The notes: generated by a model from the sequence alone, not told the origin. A stretch of DNA of 7,929 nucleotides from Deltaproteobacteria bacterium (GCA_020342025.1 CP070840.1:1842271-1850199), one strand, 5' to 3'. Shown: positions 1 to 4,650, numbered from the stretch's first letter. Numbers and translations: made by a program.

Positions 1-182
1 AAGCCATCAAGATCGATGCCCTCCCATCCTAAAAGGTGCAGTTGATCGTTTAACGCATCAAGGTTCCGAGGAGGGGCTGTCGCAACAATACGCGACACAT
101 CCCTAACAAACGCGGGGACGGAGGTGAGCTCTATCCCTTCAGCTACCAACTGCTCTATCAGGAGTTGTATAAGGTAATCCAT
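1..182 (-). CDS. Unrecognised protein, N-terminal 60 residues (runs off left edge)
   Basis: An open frame starts at an ATG whose first base is 182 and continues to the window edge without a stop. It has a good ribosome binding site (GAGG at 192-189, six bases before the ATG). It begins only 13 bases after the stop of the response regulator, so it is almost certainly in the same transcript. The visible 60 residues begin MDYLIQLLIEQLVAEGIELT and then VPAFVRDVSRIV; they look like amphipathic helices of a soluble protein with no signal peptide or membrane segment. I do not recognise the family. Its position directly behind a receiver-only regulator suggests a partner or output protein of that regulator, which is inference only. 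Existence as a gene is fairly sure; function is unknown. Confidence 0.7.
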   Translation of the reverse strand, partial: MDYLIQLLIEQLVAEGIELTSVPAFVRDVSRIVATAPPRNLDALNDQLHLLGWEGIDLDG

Positions 183-195
183 AATATACCTCAAT

Positions 196-636
196 TCATT
201 GAGTTCCGCTGATCACCACCCTGTCATGGGTGTTAAACCTAGTTTGAACCGATTCCCAACTTTTTGGATGGGAAACAGTTTTTCGGTTTAGGATTTCAGC
301 TACTTTCTTCTTAAGCTCAGTCAGATTGGTGAAACTCTTCAAGATGTACCTGTCTAAGCTGGATAATTTAGAATCGGCTGCGTTGTTGTCACGGGCAGTC
401 ACGATAAGGACTGGTGTATGAGGAGCCCACCTTTTGATCTGGCGCAGTACGTCCCAGCCCTCACAACCATCAAGATAGAGGTCGAGAAGGACGAGATCCG
501 GTTTCGACCGCCTAAGATGCAGGATCACCGATTCAGCGCTGGGGACACTCACGACGCCGTAGCCTTCATCCACGAGTTCCTGTGAAAAGAGCTCTCCAAG
601 GTATGGTTGGTCATCCACAATTAAAATGTTCGACAT
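196..636 (-). CDS. Receiver-only response regulator (CheY/Spo0F-like)
   Basis: This 146-residue protein is essentially one receiver domain (residues 3-115) with a tail of about 30 residues and no DNA-binding or enzymatic output domain. The acidic pocket (D8, D9), the phosphoacceptor D52 in LLDLYL, T80 in VTA and K100 are all present, so it should be phosphorylatable. The usual Lys-Pro is Lys-Ser here (K100-S101). The start is fixed by AAGGAGAT ending a few bases before the ATG at 636. It lies 51 bases after the YHS gene at 688-966 and 13 bases before the partial gene at 182, so it is probably transcribed from the same sigma-54 promoter. The orphan kinase at 6405-7508 is a possible partner, but nothing in the sequence proves the pairing. 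A single-domain regulator normally acts by protein contact or as a phosphorelay intermediate. Confidence 0.92.
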   Translation of the reverse strand: MSNILIVDDQPYLGELFSQELVDEGYGVVSVPSAESVILHLRRSKPDLVLLDLYLDGCEGWDVLRQIKRWAPHTPVLIVTARDNNAADSKLSSLDRYILKSFTNLTELKKKVAEILNRKTVSHPKSWESVQTRFNTHDRVVISGTQ

Positions 637-687
637 GATGATCTCCTTGCCATTTCATTGGTTTACGACCCAGCTCTGGTATTTAGC

Positions 688-966
688 TCAATGACATTTG
701 GGTCTACCACCAAACTCCTTCCTGTTTGACTCTGCGAGTTTATCCAGCCAACGCATTAACCAGTTTTTTGGCTTCCCCAGTCTGCACTCCAGATATCGGT
801 CCGGGTTTTTTTCAAAAGCCTTGCGGCAGGCTTCGGCGCAAAACCAATAGCTGTGTCCCTGATATAGGGTGACCAATTTTGTTTGCCCGGGAGCAACATT
901 CATTCCGCAGACAGGGTCGACGATAGGCTCAGTTATAGCTTTTGTGGGCGTGGCTAAATTCGTCAT
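688..966 (-). CDS. YHS-domain protein 1 with C-terminal PKCH tail
   Basis: A 92-residue protein. The YHS metal-associated domain spans about residues 16-60: DPVCGM (17-22, C20), GHSYWFC (37-43) and C47, ending NPDRYL. The domain is common in copper/heavy-metal ATPases and their satellite proteins, where its cysteines are thought to bind metal. It is followed by a Trp/Lys-rich amphipathic helix and the end RPKCH, a Cys-His pair also found at the end of its paralogue at 4201-4473. No signal peptide is seen, so it is probably cytoplasmic. The start at 966 is chosen because GGAGG (978-974) lies seven bases upstream. The longer frame to 1029 would run through the sigma-54 promoter and is wrong. 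It is the first gene of a probable operon with the response regulator and the partial gene at the edge. Role in metal sensing or buffering is inferred. Confidence 0.9.
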   Translation of the reverse strand: MTNLATPTKAITEPIVDPVCGMNVAPGQTKLVTLYQGHSYWFCAEACRKAFEKNPDRYLECRLGKPKNWLMRWLDKLAESNRKEFGGRPKCH

Positions 967-1012
967 ACCTAAACCTCCTTTTTCTGAATTTTGCTTTTCT
1001 GCATTAAAATGA

Positions 1013-1028
1013 AGCAAAGGATGTGCCA
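1013..1028 (-). promoter_or_regulatory. Sigma-54 (-24/-12) promoter of YHS gene 1
   Basis: Read on the minus strand this is TGGCACATCCTTTGCT. It matches the RpoN consensus TGGCACG-N4-TTGCW at every fixed position except the G after TGGCAC (A here), with GG and GC separated by exactly ten bases. Transcription would start near 1003, giving a leader of about 37 bases ahead of the ATG at 966. The element starts 47 bases upstream of the start codon, identical to the promoter of the paralogue at 4473. Its upstream edge overlaps a 15-bp dyad, TGCCACATTGTGGTA (1024-1038). Confidence 0.82.
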
Positions 1029-1127
1029 CATTGTGGTAATAAGAAGCTAACTAATTAAAACTACACGTGTTTTTGTGCGCCGGATCGTTGAAGGAAACAC
1101 GGGTCCTGCATTTGAATATTTGGGAGG

Positions 1128-1144
1128 CGGATATTTAATATCCG
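1128..1144. promoter_or_regulatory. 17-bp dyad, putative enhancer-binding-protein site (YHS1, proximal)
   Basis: CGGATATTTAATATCCG is a perfect inverted repeat (8 bases, 1 central, 8 bases) containing GGATA-N5-TATCC. Its centre is 170 bases upstream of the YHS1 start codon and about 110 bases upstream of the -24 box, a normal distance for a bacterial enhancer bound by a sigma-54 activator. A dyad of the same size and core lies at 4634-4650, at nearly the same distance from YHS2. Binding protein unknown. Confidence 0.7.
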
Positions 1145-1172
1145 ATTTTTTGTCTAACAGGCGTATCCACGC

Positions 1173-1187
1173 GGATAAAAAGTATCC
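1173..1187. promoter_or_regulatory. Second GGATA-N5-TATCC site upstream of YHS1
   Basis: GGATAAAAAGTATCC repeats the GGATA-N5-TATCC core of the dyad at 1128-1144. The centres are 44 bases apart, about four helical turns, so both sites would face the same side of the DNA. An extra TATCC half-site lies at 1164-1168. Tandem sites on one helical face are typical of enhancers that help an activator oligomerise; that role is inferred. Confidence 0.58.
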
Positions 1188-1384
1188 ATCGCTAAATAGT
1201 ATGGTTAAATCTAGGTGGGGCAGTTTGACATGAAGATAATGATGCTTCCGCTTCTTCTTTGTCCCCAAGTCCAGGGCCTCTGACGCCACGCTCTCTGTTT
1301 GGGGATCAGCAGAGGTTCTCCTTCAAAGTTGGCGTTCATTATTTTTTCTAAATTTTGGTGGAGAATTCAAAAGTCCATCAAGAG

Positions 1385-1414
1385 TTTCGCTAATTCTTTA
1401 AATGATTATATTAT
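1385..1414 (+). promoter_or_regulatory. Weak sigma-70-like promoter for the membrane methyltransferase
   Basis: TTTCGC (1385-1390) and TATTAT (1409-1414) are separated by 18 bases. A start near 1421 would give a leader of about 30 bases ahead of the ATG at 1450. The -10 box is good and the -35 box poor. No sigma-54 element was found on this strand here. Confidence 0.3.
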
Positions 1415-1449
1415 GGGGAAAGAACTCATTGGGGATCGGAGAGAAACTC

Positions 1450-2175
1450 ATGAAAGCAGAATTCAAAAACAGACTATTAACGGGTTTGGGTTTTATTGGA
1501 ATTGGGGGATTTTTGTATCTGTACGCTGTGAAATTATTTGGTCAGCACGGGAAGCCTCCCACAAGTGTGTTTATTGAAGACCTTGTGGGCAGAAATGGTC
1601 TGATCGTTGTGAATATCCTCATTTTGGCCTGTTTTTTAGCCCTCCTGCCCTATCGTGTCCCTGGTAGGGAAAGCCACTGGAAATCAAAGGGAGCTTTTGT
1701 CGGATTCTTCATTGCCCTATTTACCGAAATGTTCGGCCTTCCCCTCGTTATCTTCATATTCTCCCCATTTTTCGATTATCCCTTTATTCTTCCTTTCAGC
1801 CGAAAAATGCTTGGTGGTTTTGGAATGATTGCGGGCACCTGGCTTACACTGGCAGGAATAGCACTCGTTTTCTTGGGGTGGCACAAAATTCACAAGGCAG
1901 AGGGTTTGGTCACGGACGGGGTTTATGGATACATCCGACATCCGCAATACGCGGGACTCTTTCTCATTATGTTCGGCTGGTTAATTCACTGGCCCACCCT
2001 CCTCACACTGATACTTTTTCCCATTCTCGTGGGCGTCTACTACGGGCTCGCTATGAAAGAGGAGAAGGGTTTGGAGGAGGTTTTTGGGGCACAATACCAA
2101 AAATATAAGGCTCGCACCCAGCGCTTTTTCCCACGTCTGGCGGCAAGGAGCGACGCACGAATTCCTTCACCTTGA
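1450..2175 (+). CDS. ICMT/PEMT-type integral membrane methyltransferase
   Basis: A 241-residue polytopic membrane protein with about five hydrophobic segments (roughly residues 9-29, 50-67, 82-106, 120-143 and 168-198). The C-terminal half carries the signature of the isoprenylcysteine carboxyl methyltransferase / phospholipid methyltransferase superfamily: GLVTDGVYGYIRHPQYAG (152-169), with the Arg-His-Pro that helps hold S-adenosylmethionine, then a hydrophobic pair and an acidic E-E cluster (204-210) before YQKYKARTQRFFP. The bacterial substrate cannot be read from sequence. The start at 1450 is preferred over the upstream ATG at 1402 because GGAG (1438-1441) lies eight bases before it. 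It is on the strand opposite to its YHS neighbours and is followed 83 bases later by a soluble methyltransferase, suggesting a two-gene unit. Such enzymes often sit near heavy-metal genes, but a metal role here is unproven. Confidence 0.88.
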   Translation: MKAEFKNRLLTGLGFIGIGGFLYLYAVKLFGQHGKPPTSVFIEDLVGRNGLIVVNILILACFLALLPYRVPGRESHWKSKGAFVGFFIALFTEMFGLPLVIFIFSPFFDYPFILPFSRKMLGGFGMIAGTWLTLAGIALVFLGWHKIHKAEGLVTDGVYGYIRHPQYAGLFLIMFGWLIHWPTLLTLILFPILVGVYYGLAMKEEKGLEEVFGAQYQKYKARTQRFFPRLAARSDARIPSP

Positions 2176-2187
2176 GTAAATTCAAAT

Positions 2188-2251
2188 ATCGGACGTAGGG
2201 CAGGCGACTCTGCCTGCCTCACTGGTCGGCGCAGTGGCCGACACTACGGAT
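2188..2251. repeat. Palindromic three-way-junction element (REP/MITE-like)
   Basis: A compact structure fills the gap between the two methyltransferase genes. The outer stem is CGTAG (2194-2198) with CTACG (2244-2248), extendable by ATC (2188-2190) with GAT (2249-2251) across a three-base bulge. Inside are two hairpins: GGCAGGC (2199-2205) with GCCTGCC (2212-2218) and GTCGGC (2225-2230) with GCCGAC (2237-2242), each with a six-base loop. CACTG (2220-2224) and CAGTG (2232-2236) offer a competing fold of the second hairpin. The layout resembles short genome-dispersed palindromes mobilised by REP-associated tyrosine transposases. No transposase is in the window, so the class is inferred. Confidence 0.6.
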
Positions 2252-2258
2252 TTCCCAA

Positions 2259-2882
2259 ATGACTGAAATTTCAACTTCCGATCTTACTAAGAAAAGATAT
2301 GACAGGCTTGCTCGGTTCTATGATTTTCTAGAGGCCCCTGTGGAGCGGCTGCGGTTCGCCGGGTGGAGGACAAAACTTCGAGGCCGCGTTATTGGAGAAA
2401 GGGGTTTAGAGGTGGGAGTAGGGACTGGAAAGAACTTTCCATATTATCCCAGGAACGTAAAGATGACAGCCATCGATATTAGCCCCAACATGCTGGTGCG
2501 AGCCCGAAAGAAGGCGTCGGATCTCGGTCTGGAGGTGGACCTCAAGGAGATGGATGTCCACCACCTGGCGTTCCCGGATCGTTCCTTTGACAGCGTTTTC
2601 GCCACATTCGTCTTCTGTTCTGTCCCAGACCCAGTGCTGGGGCTTCAAGAACTGAAAAGAGTATGCAAACCTGACGGGAAGCTTCTGCTTCTTGAACACA
2701 TGCGACCAGGGAACGCGTTCCTTGGTTTTCTCTTCGACATATTTAATCCCATGGTTGTTCGGATGATGGGGGCAAATATCAATCGAAGGACCATGGAAAA
2801 CATCCGTATGGCTGGATGGCGAATTCAGGTGGAAGAGTACCTCTCTTCTGACATAGTCCGTTGGATAGAGGCAGAGCCGTAA
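2259..2882 (+). CDS. Class I SAM-dependent methyltransferase (UbiE/METTL7-like)
   Basis: A soluble 207-residue enzyme. After an N-terminal helix (RYDRLARFYDFLE, 13-25), motif I is LEVGVGTGK (50-58), the acidic residue that binds the ribose of S-adenosylmethionine is D73 in AIDIS, and the motif II strand is FDSVFATFVFCSV (110-122). The post-II segment LKRVCKPDGKLLLLEH (132-147) is typical of the UbiE / Methyltransf_11 group. It is full length for a stand-alone Rossmann methyltransferase; the substrate is not readable. The ATG at 2259 begins eight bases after the palindromic element, and no purine-rich ribosome binding site is visible. Translation may therefore depend on readthrough or coupling from the upstream membrane methyltransferase, or on the RNA fold. 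It ends 99 bases before the convergent YHS3 gene. Confidence 0.88.
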   Translation: MTEISTSDLTKKRYDRLARFYDFLEAPVERLRFAGWRTKLRGRVIGERGLEVGVGTGKNFPYYPRNVKMTAIDISPNMLVRARKKASDLGLEVDLKEMDVHHLAFPDRSFDSVFATFVFCSVPDPVLGLQELKRVCKPDGKLLLLEHMRPGNAFLGFLFDIFNPMVVRMMGANINRRTMENIRMAGWRIQVEEYLSSDIVRWIEAEP

Positions 2883-2932
2883 TTGATAGGAATTCGGTGT
2901 CGGCAGGCAAAGCCACCACCCCTCTTGAACTA

Positions 2933-2955
2933 CAGGTAATGGCTTCGCCTACCTG
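2933..2955. terminator. Hairpin between convergent genes, possible bidirectional terminator
   Basis: CAGGTA (2933-2938) pairs with TACCTG (2950-2955), and inside it GGC (2941-2943) pairs with GCC (2947-2949) around a TTC loop, with a two-base bulge (2939-2940). It lies between the plus-strand methyltransferase and the minus-strand YHS3 gene. There is no T-run on either side, so it is not a canonical intrinsic terminator. The flanking 2900-2914 also folds (GGC-AAA-GCC) and shares GGCAGGC with the element at 2199, so it could be a degenerate repeat instead. Confidence 0.35.
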
Positions 2956-2981
2956 CGTGGGGCGCTCCTAGACCTCGAAGA

Positions 2982-3137
2982 TTACTTTTCTTTCTTGAGG
3001 AACTTTTCTGGATCCTTTGAAAAGGCCTCCTTGCAGCCTGCCGCACAGAAATAGTACTTCTTCCCTTTGTAATCATATGTTGCGGCTGCCCTCTTCTCAT
3101 CCACAGCCATTTTGCAAACAGGATCAACGGCCATCAT
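2982..3137 (-). CDS. Stand-alone 51-residue YHS-domain protein (YHS3)
   Basis: A very small gene that length cut-offs would miss. The product is only the YHS domain: DPVCKM (residues 5-10, C8), a Tyr/Lys-rich turn, YYFC (28-31), C35, and KDPEKFL (41-47), ending KKEK. The three cysteines match the putative metal ligands of larger YHS proteins. A strong ribosome binding site, GGAGG (3147-3143), sits five bases from the ATG at 3137 and eight from a second in-frame ATG at 3134; either could be used. It lacks the C-terminal PKCH tail of the two longer paralogues here. Upstream lie two copies of GTTATCCGT and a weak sigma-70-like pair. It is beside a P-type ATPase remnant, the usual partner of such proteins, which supports an original copper or heavy-metal role. 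Confidence 0.85.
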   Translation of the reverse strand: MMAVDPVCKMAVDEKRAAATYDYKGKKYYFCAAGCKEAFSKDPEKFLKKEK

Positions 3138-3156
3138 ATTCACCTCCTTTTAATGA

Positions 3157-3184
3157 AAGTTATCCGTTATTGGTTATCCGTCAA
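3157..3184 (-). promoter_or_regulatory. Tandem GTTATCCGT repeats within a weak sigma-70-like promoter of YHS3
   Basis: The forward strand carries GTTATCCGT at 3159-3167 and again at 3173-3181, a 14-base period. On the minus strand TTGACG (3184-3179) and TAACTT (3162-3157), spacing 16, form a poor sigma-70-like pair overlapping both copies. The repeats contain TATCC, the half-site of the dyads upstream of YHS1 and YHS2. A regulator bound here would cover the promoter. Function is inferred. Confidence 0.35.
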
Positions 3185-3225
3185 ATAGTGATTACTGTTC
3201 ACCGGTCACGGATCAGTTTAGGCCT

Positions 3226-3318
3226 TCAAATCGTTGCAAATTGCGGTACCCTGAATCTCCTCAATCTGAGGGCATTGCTCACCACGGTCACTGAACAGAG
3301 TCCCATAGCCGCCGCAAA
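3226..3318 (-). pseudogene. C-terminal remnant of a copper-type P1B ATPase
   Basis: The minus-strand frame ending at the TGA-type stop at 3226-3228 reads FAAAMGLCSVTVVSNALRLR and then RFRVPQFATI. The first part closely resembles the last membrane helix and end of CopA-type heavy-metal P1B ATPases, which typically close with a pattern like AAAAM-(A/G)-xSSVSVVxNALRLR. Nothing upstream in this frame looks like an ATPase; instead the ZraP-like gene ends only about 13 bases away at 3332. About 30 codons therefore survive of a protein that is normally over 700 residues. The simplest reading is that a deletion or replacement removed the ATPase and joined the ZraP-like operon to its tail. The recognition is from memory of the family's C-terminus. 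Confidence 0.62.
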
Positions 3319-3331
3319 GTCGGAGTTGTAA

Positions 3332-3865
3332 TTAATACTGACCCGGACCATAGCCCCCCATTCTTCCGTCCCGGTCCATTCCGCGGCTATATTGCCCCTG
3401 GGGGGCGTCGTAGTTCCTCCGGTTGTACTCGCCGCCATATGGGGCAGCGGGGTCAAATTCGCGCATCTCACGGCCATGCCCGATCCGTCGCTCTTCCAGC
3501 TCGGCCCTGAGCCCCTTAATTTCATTGTGAAGCGTTCTCACCCTTTCCATGTCAGGGTTGGGGGAGTTCAAGAGGGCATCCAGCTCAGCGGATTTGGTCC
3601 CAATGGCTTTTCTCAGCTCACCCGTCTCTCTCTGATATTTCTGCTCCAATTCCTCCCTCTGGCTTCTCTGCTCACCTGCCGGATCTTGATACGCCCTCCT
3701 GTTCTGCCACTCCTGCCACCAGTTCTTGATTGATTCTCCCCAATTGCCCATCATTCCGGATCCTCCCCCTCCATGTCCTCCCATTCCATGCCCCATGGCG
3801 AGTACGGGATGGGCGGAGAGAGCGATCACCGTTATCAGACCCAGAACCATGACTAGATTTTTCAT
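3332..3865 (-). CDS. ZraP/Spy-like periplasmic metal-resistance protein
   Basis: A 177-residue exported protein. Residues 1-23 form a signal peptide (Lys, long hydrophobic core, Ala-x-Ala-type end HPVLA). A Met/His/Gly-rich stretch follows (24-40, e.g. MGHGMGGHGGGG). A charged coiled-coil helix pair (about 60-138) contains ELRKAIGTKSAELDALLNSP and then the NPDMERVRTLHNEIKGLRAEL pattern, which resembles the core of ZraP and the heavy-metal-resistance LTxxQ/Metal_resist group. The last 40 residues are Gly/Arg/Tyr-rich and low complexity. ZraP-type proteins are periplasmic zinc/copper-binding chaperones, and in E. coli zraP is itself sigma-54 dependent. The start follows GGAGG (3874-3870) by four bases and overlaps the previous gene's stop as ATGA, implying coupled translation. 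It probably closes the operon that starts at the YHS2 sigma-54 promoter. Confidence 0.82.
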   Translation of the reverse strand: MKNLVMVLGLITVIALSAHPVLAMGHGMGGHGGGGSGMMGNWGESIKNWWQEWQNRRAYQDPAGEQRSQREELEQKYQRETGELRKAIGTKSAELDALLNSPNPDMERVRTLHNEIKGLRAELEERRIGHGREMREFDPAAPYGGEYNRRNYDAPQGQYSRGMDRDGRMGGYGPGQY

Positions 3866-4095
3866 GATACCTCCTTGCCCTTCCCTGATGGCAGGACGGT
3901 ATAGTCCCCTTCCCGGAGATCAATGACATCGTCTTCGTGTTTTTGGGTTAGCTTATCACTGGGAGTGTCATGATTGGGGTGGGAATCATGTGAGCCGTGC
4001 CCACCGCAACACCCCATTCCTCCCATTCCACCCTTTCGGAATAGAAGACGGTAGAAGAACACACCAATAATGACGAGCGGAATTATCCTCTCCAT
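3862..4095 (-). CDS. Small membrane-anchored Cys/His-rich protein
   Basis: A 77-residue protein. Residues 3-19 (RIIPLVIIGVFFYRLLF) form one N-terminal membrane segment. RKGGMGGMG then leads to a dense metal-ligand patch, CCGGHGSHDSHPNHD (29-43), with two cysteines and four histidines. The acidic tail ends GDYTVLPSGKGKEVS. The positive residues after the helix suggest the tail faces the cytoplasm. I do not recognise a named family; a metal-binding or metal-handing role is inferred from the ligand patch and the neighbours. The start has GGAGG (4108-4104) eight bases upstream. Its stop overlaps the ZraP-like start by ATGA, so the two are almost certainly co-translated. It is 105 bases downstream of YHS2 and has no visible promoter of its own. 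Confidence 0.82.
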   Translation of the reverse strand: MERIIPLVIIGVFFYRLLFRKGGMGGMGCCGGHGSHDSHPNHDTPSDKLTQKHEDDVIDLREGDYTVLPSGKGKEVS

Positions 4096-4200
4096 ATTTT
4101 CATCCTCCTTATTTCTAAATTTGTTCCCTTGCTACGGACCTTGTGGAAAGCCCTATAGCCTGAAAAGGACCCTTTTCCTTGGATACCTTCACGCTGTTGA

Positions 4201-4473
4201 TCAGTGGCACTTGGGCCCGCTAGCCCCGAACTGTTGATCGTTGGCCTCTCTCAACCGGTCGATATAGCGCCCAAACCAGCTCTTGCGCTTCTTGGACTCC
4301 AGATACTTTTTAGGGTTTGACTCAAAGGCTGCCCGGCAGCCGTCAGCGTCGAACCAGTAACTGTGGCCCTGAAAAACCGCTACCAGTTTTGTCTCACCGG
4401 GGCTCACCTTCATCCCGCAGACCGGATCGATAGCGTCAGCCGCGTGTGGCTTTGTTCTTCCGAGATCTGTCAT
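4201..4473 (-). CDS. YHS-domain protein 2 with C-terminal PKCH tail
   Basis: A 90-residue paralogue of the protein at 688-966. The YHS domain runs about residues 15-59: DPVCGM (16-21, C19), GHSYWFD (36-42) and C46, then NPKKYL. The first Cys of the CxxxC pair is Asp here (D42), which would change any metal site. The C-terminal amphipathic helix and the terminal GPKCH are conserved with the paralogue, so the Cys-His tail is likely functional. A G-rich ribosome binding site (GGGGGG, 4486-4481) is seven bases from the ATG. It is the first gene after a near-perfect sigma-54 promoter and heads a probable operon with the Cys/His-rich and ZraP-like genes. A metal-related cytoplasmic role is inferred. 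Confidence 0.9.
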   Translation of the reverse strand: MTDLGRTKPHAADAIDPVCGMKVSPGETKLVAVFQGHSYWFDADGCRAAFESNPKKYLESKKRKSWFGRYIDRLREANDQQFGASGPKCH

Positions 4474-4519
4474 TTATGGACCCCCCTTTCGAGTTTTTCT
4501 GTTTGCTGACTAAATTAGC

Positions 4520-4535
4520 AGCAAACTCCATGCCA
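4520..4535 (-). promoter_or_regulatory. Sigma-54 (-24/-12) promoter of YHS gene 2
   Basis: On the minus strand this reads TGGCATGGAGTTTGCT, matching the RpoN consensus TGGCAYG-N4-TTGCW at every fixed position, with GG and GC ten bases apart. The start would be near 4509, leaving a leader of about 36 bases. It begins 47 bases upstream of the start codon, exactly as at YHS1. It overlaps a 15-bp dyad, TGCCACAACGTGGCA (4531-4545). Confidence 0.87.
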
Positions 4536-4540
4536 CAACG

Positions 4541-4556
4541 TGGCACAACTTCTGCA
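4541..4556 (+). promoter_or_regulatory. Possible divergent sigma-54 promoter on the plus strand
   Basis: TGGCACAACTTCTGCA has the RpoN -24 box TGGCAC and GC exactly ten bases after GG; the -12 box is CTGCA instead of TTGCA. It shares the dyad at 4531-4545 with the minus-strand promoter, so the two point away from each other. A transcript from near 4567 would run rightward, antisense to the end of the selenoprotein gene. No plus-strand gene is apparent, so it may be fortuitous or make a noncoding RNA. Confidence 0.4.
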
Positions 4557-4633
4557 AGTGCACTGATTCAGGGAATTCTTTTGATAGAGGTGCAAACTGA
4601 AAATTCATCTTCTCTAGCGGGTCTTACGAATAG

Positions 4634-4650
4634 TGGATACATTGTATCCA
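4634..4650. promoter_or_regulatory. 17-bp dyad, putative enhancer-binding-protein site (YHS2)
   Basis: TGGATACATTGTATCCA is a perfect inverted repeat (8-1-8) with core GGATA-N5-TATCC, the same architecture as CGGATATTTAATATCCG upstream of YHS1. Its centre is 169 bases from the start codon, against 170 at YHS1. A further half-site TATCC (4658-4662) follows, with CCATA rather than GGATA in the matching upstream position. Probably the enhancer for the sigma-54 promoter at 4520-4535. Confidence 0.7.

Larger units (their letters stand above)
967..1449. other. 483-base gene-free regulatory region between divergent transcripts
   Basis: No convincing gene is present. From left to right it holds the ribosome binding site and sigma-54 promoter of YHS1 (to 1028), an A/T-rich stretch (1038-1070), the enhancer-like dyads (1128-1187), and a block at 1222-1241 resembling 4718-4740 upstream of YHS2. 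Last comes an A/T-rich lead-in to the plus-strand methyltransferase, with a weak sigma-70-like pair: TTTCGC at 1385-1390 and TATTAT at 1409-1414, spacing 18. The minus-strand open frame at 1047-1289 overlaps the promoter and enhancers and lacks a ribosome binding site, so it is not called. Confidence 0.6.

Noticed and set aside
967..1029. Longer start for the YHS1 gene at 1029
   Set aside because: The extension would encode the sigma-54 promoter itself and lacks a ribosome binding site; the ATG at 966 has GGAGG seven bases upstream.
1038..1127. IHF site between the enhancer and the -24 box
   Set aside because: A/T-rich sequence is present, but I found no good match to WATCAA-N4-TTR here or in the YHS2 region.
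1047..1289. Minus-strand 80-codon open frame upstream of YHS1
   Set aside because: It starts at GTG without a ribosome binding site and overlaps the enhancer dyads.
4162..4177. GAAAAG/CTTTTC hairpin after YHS2 as terminator
   Set aside because: Only six A/T-rich pairs and no T-run on the minus strand; at most a weak pause between YHS2 and the next gene.
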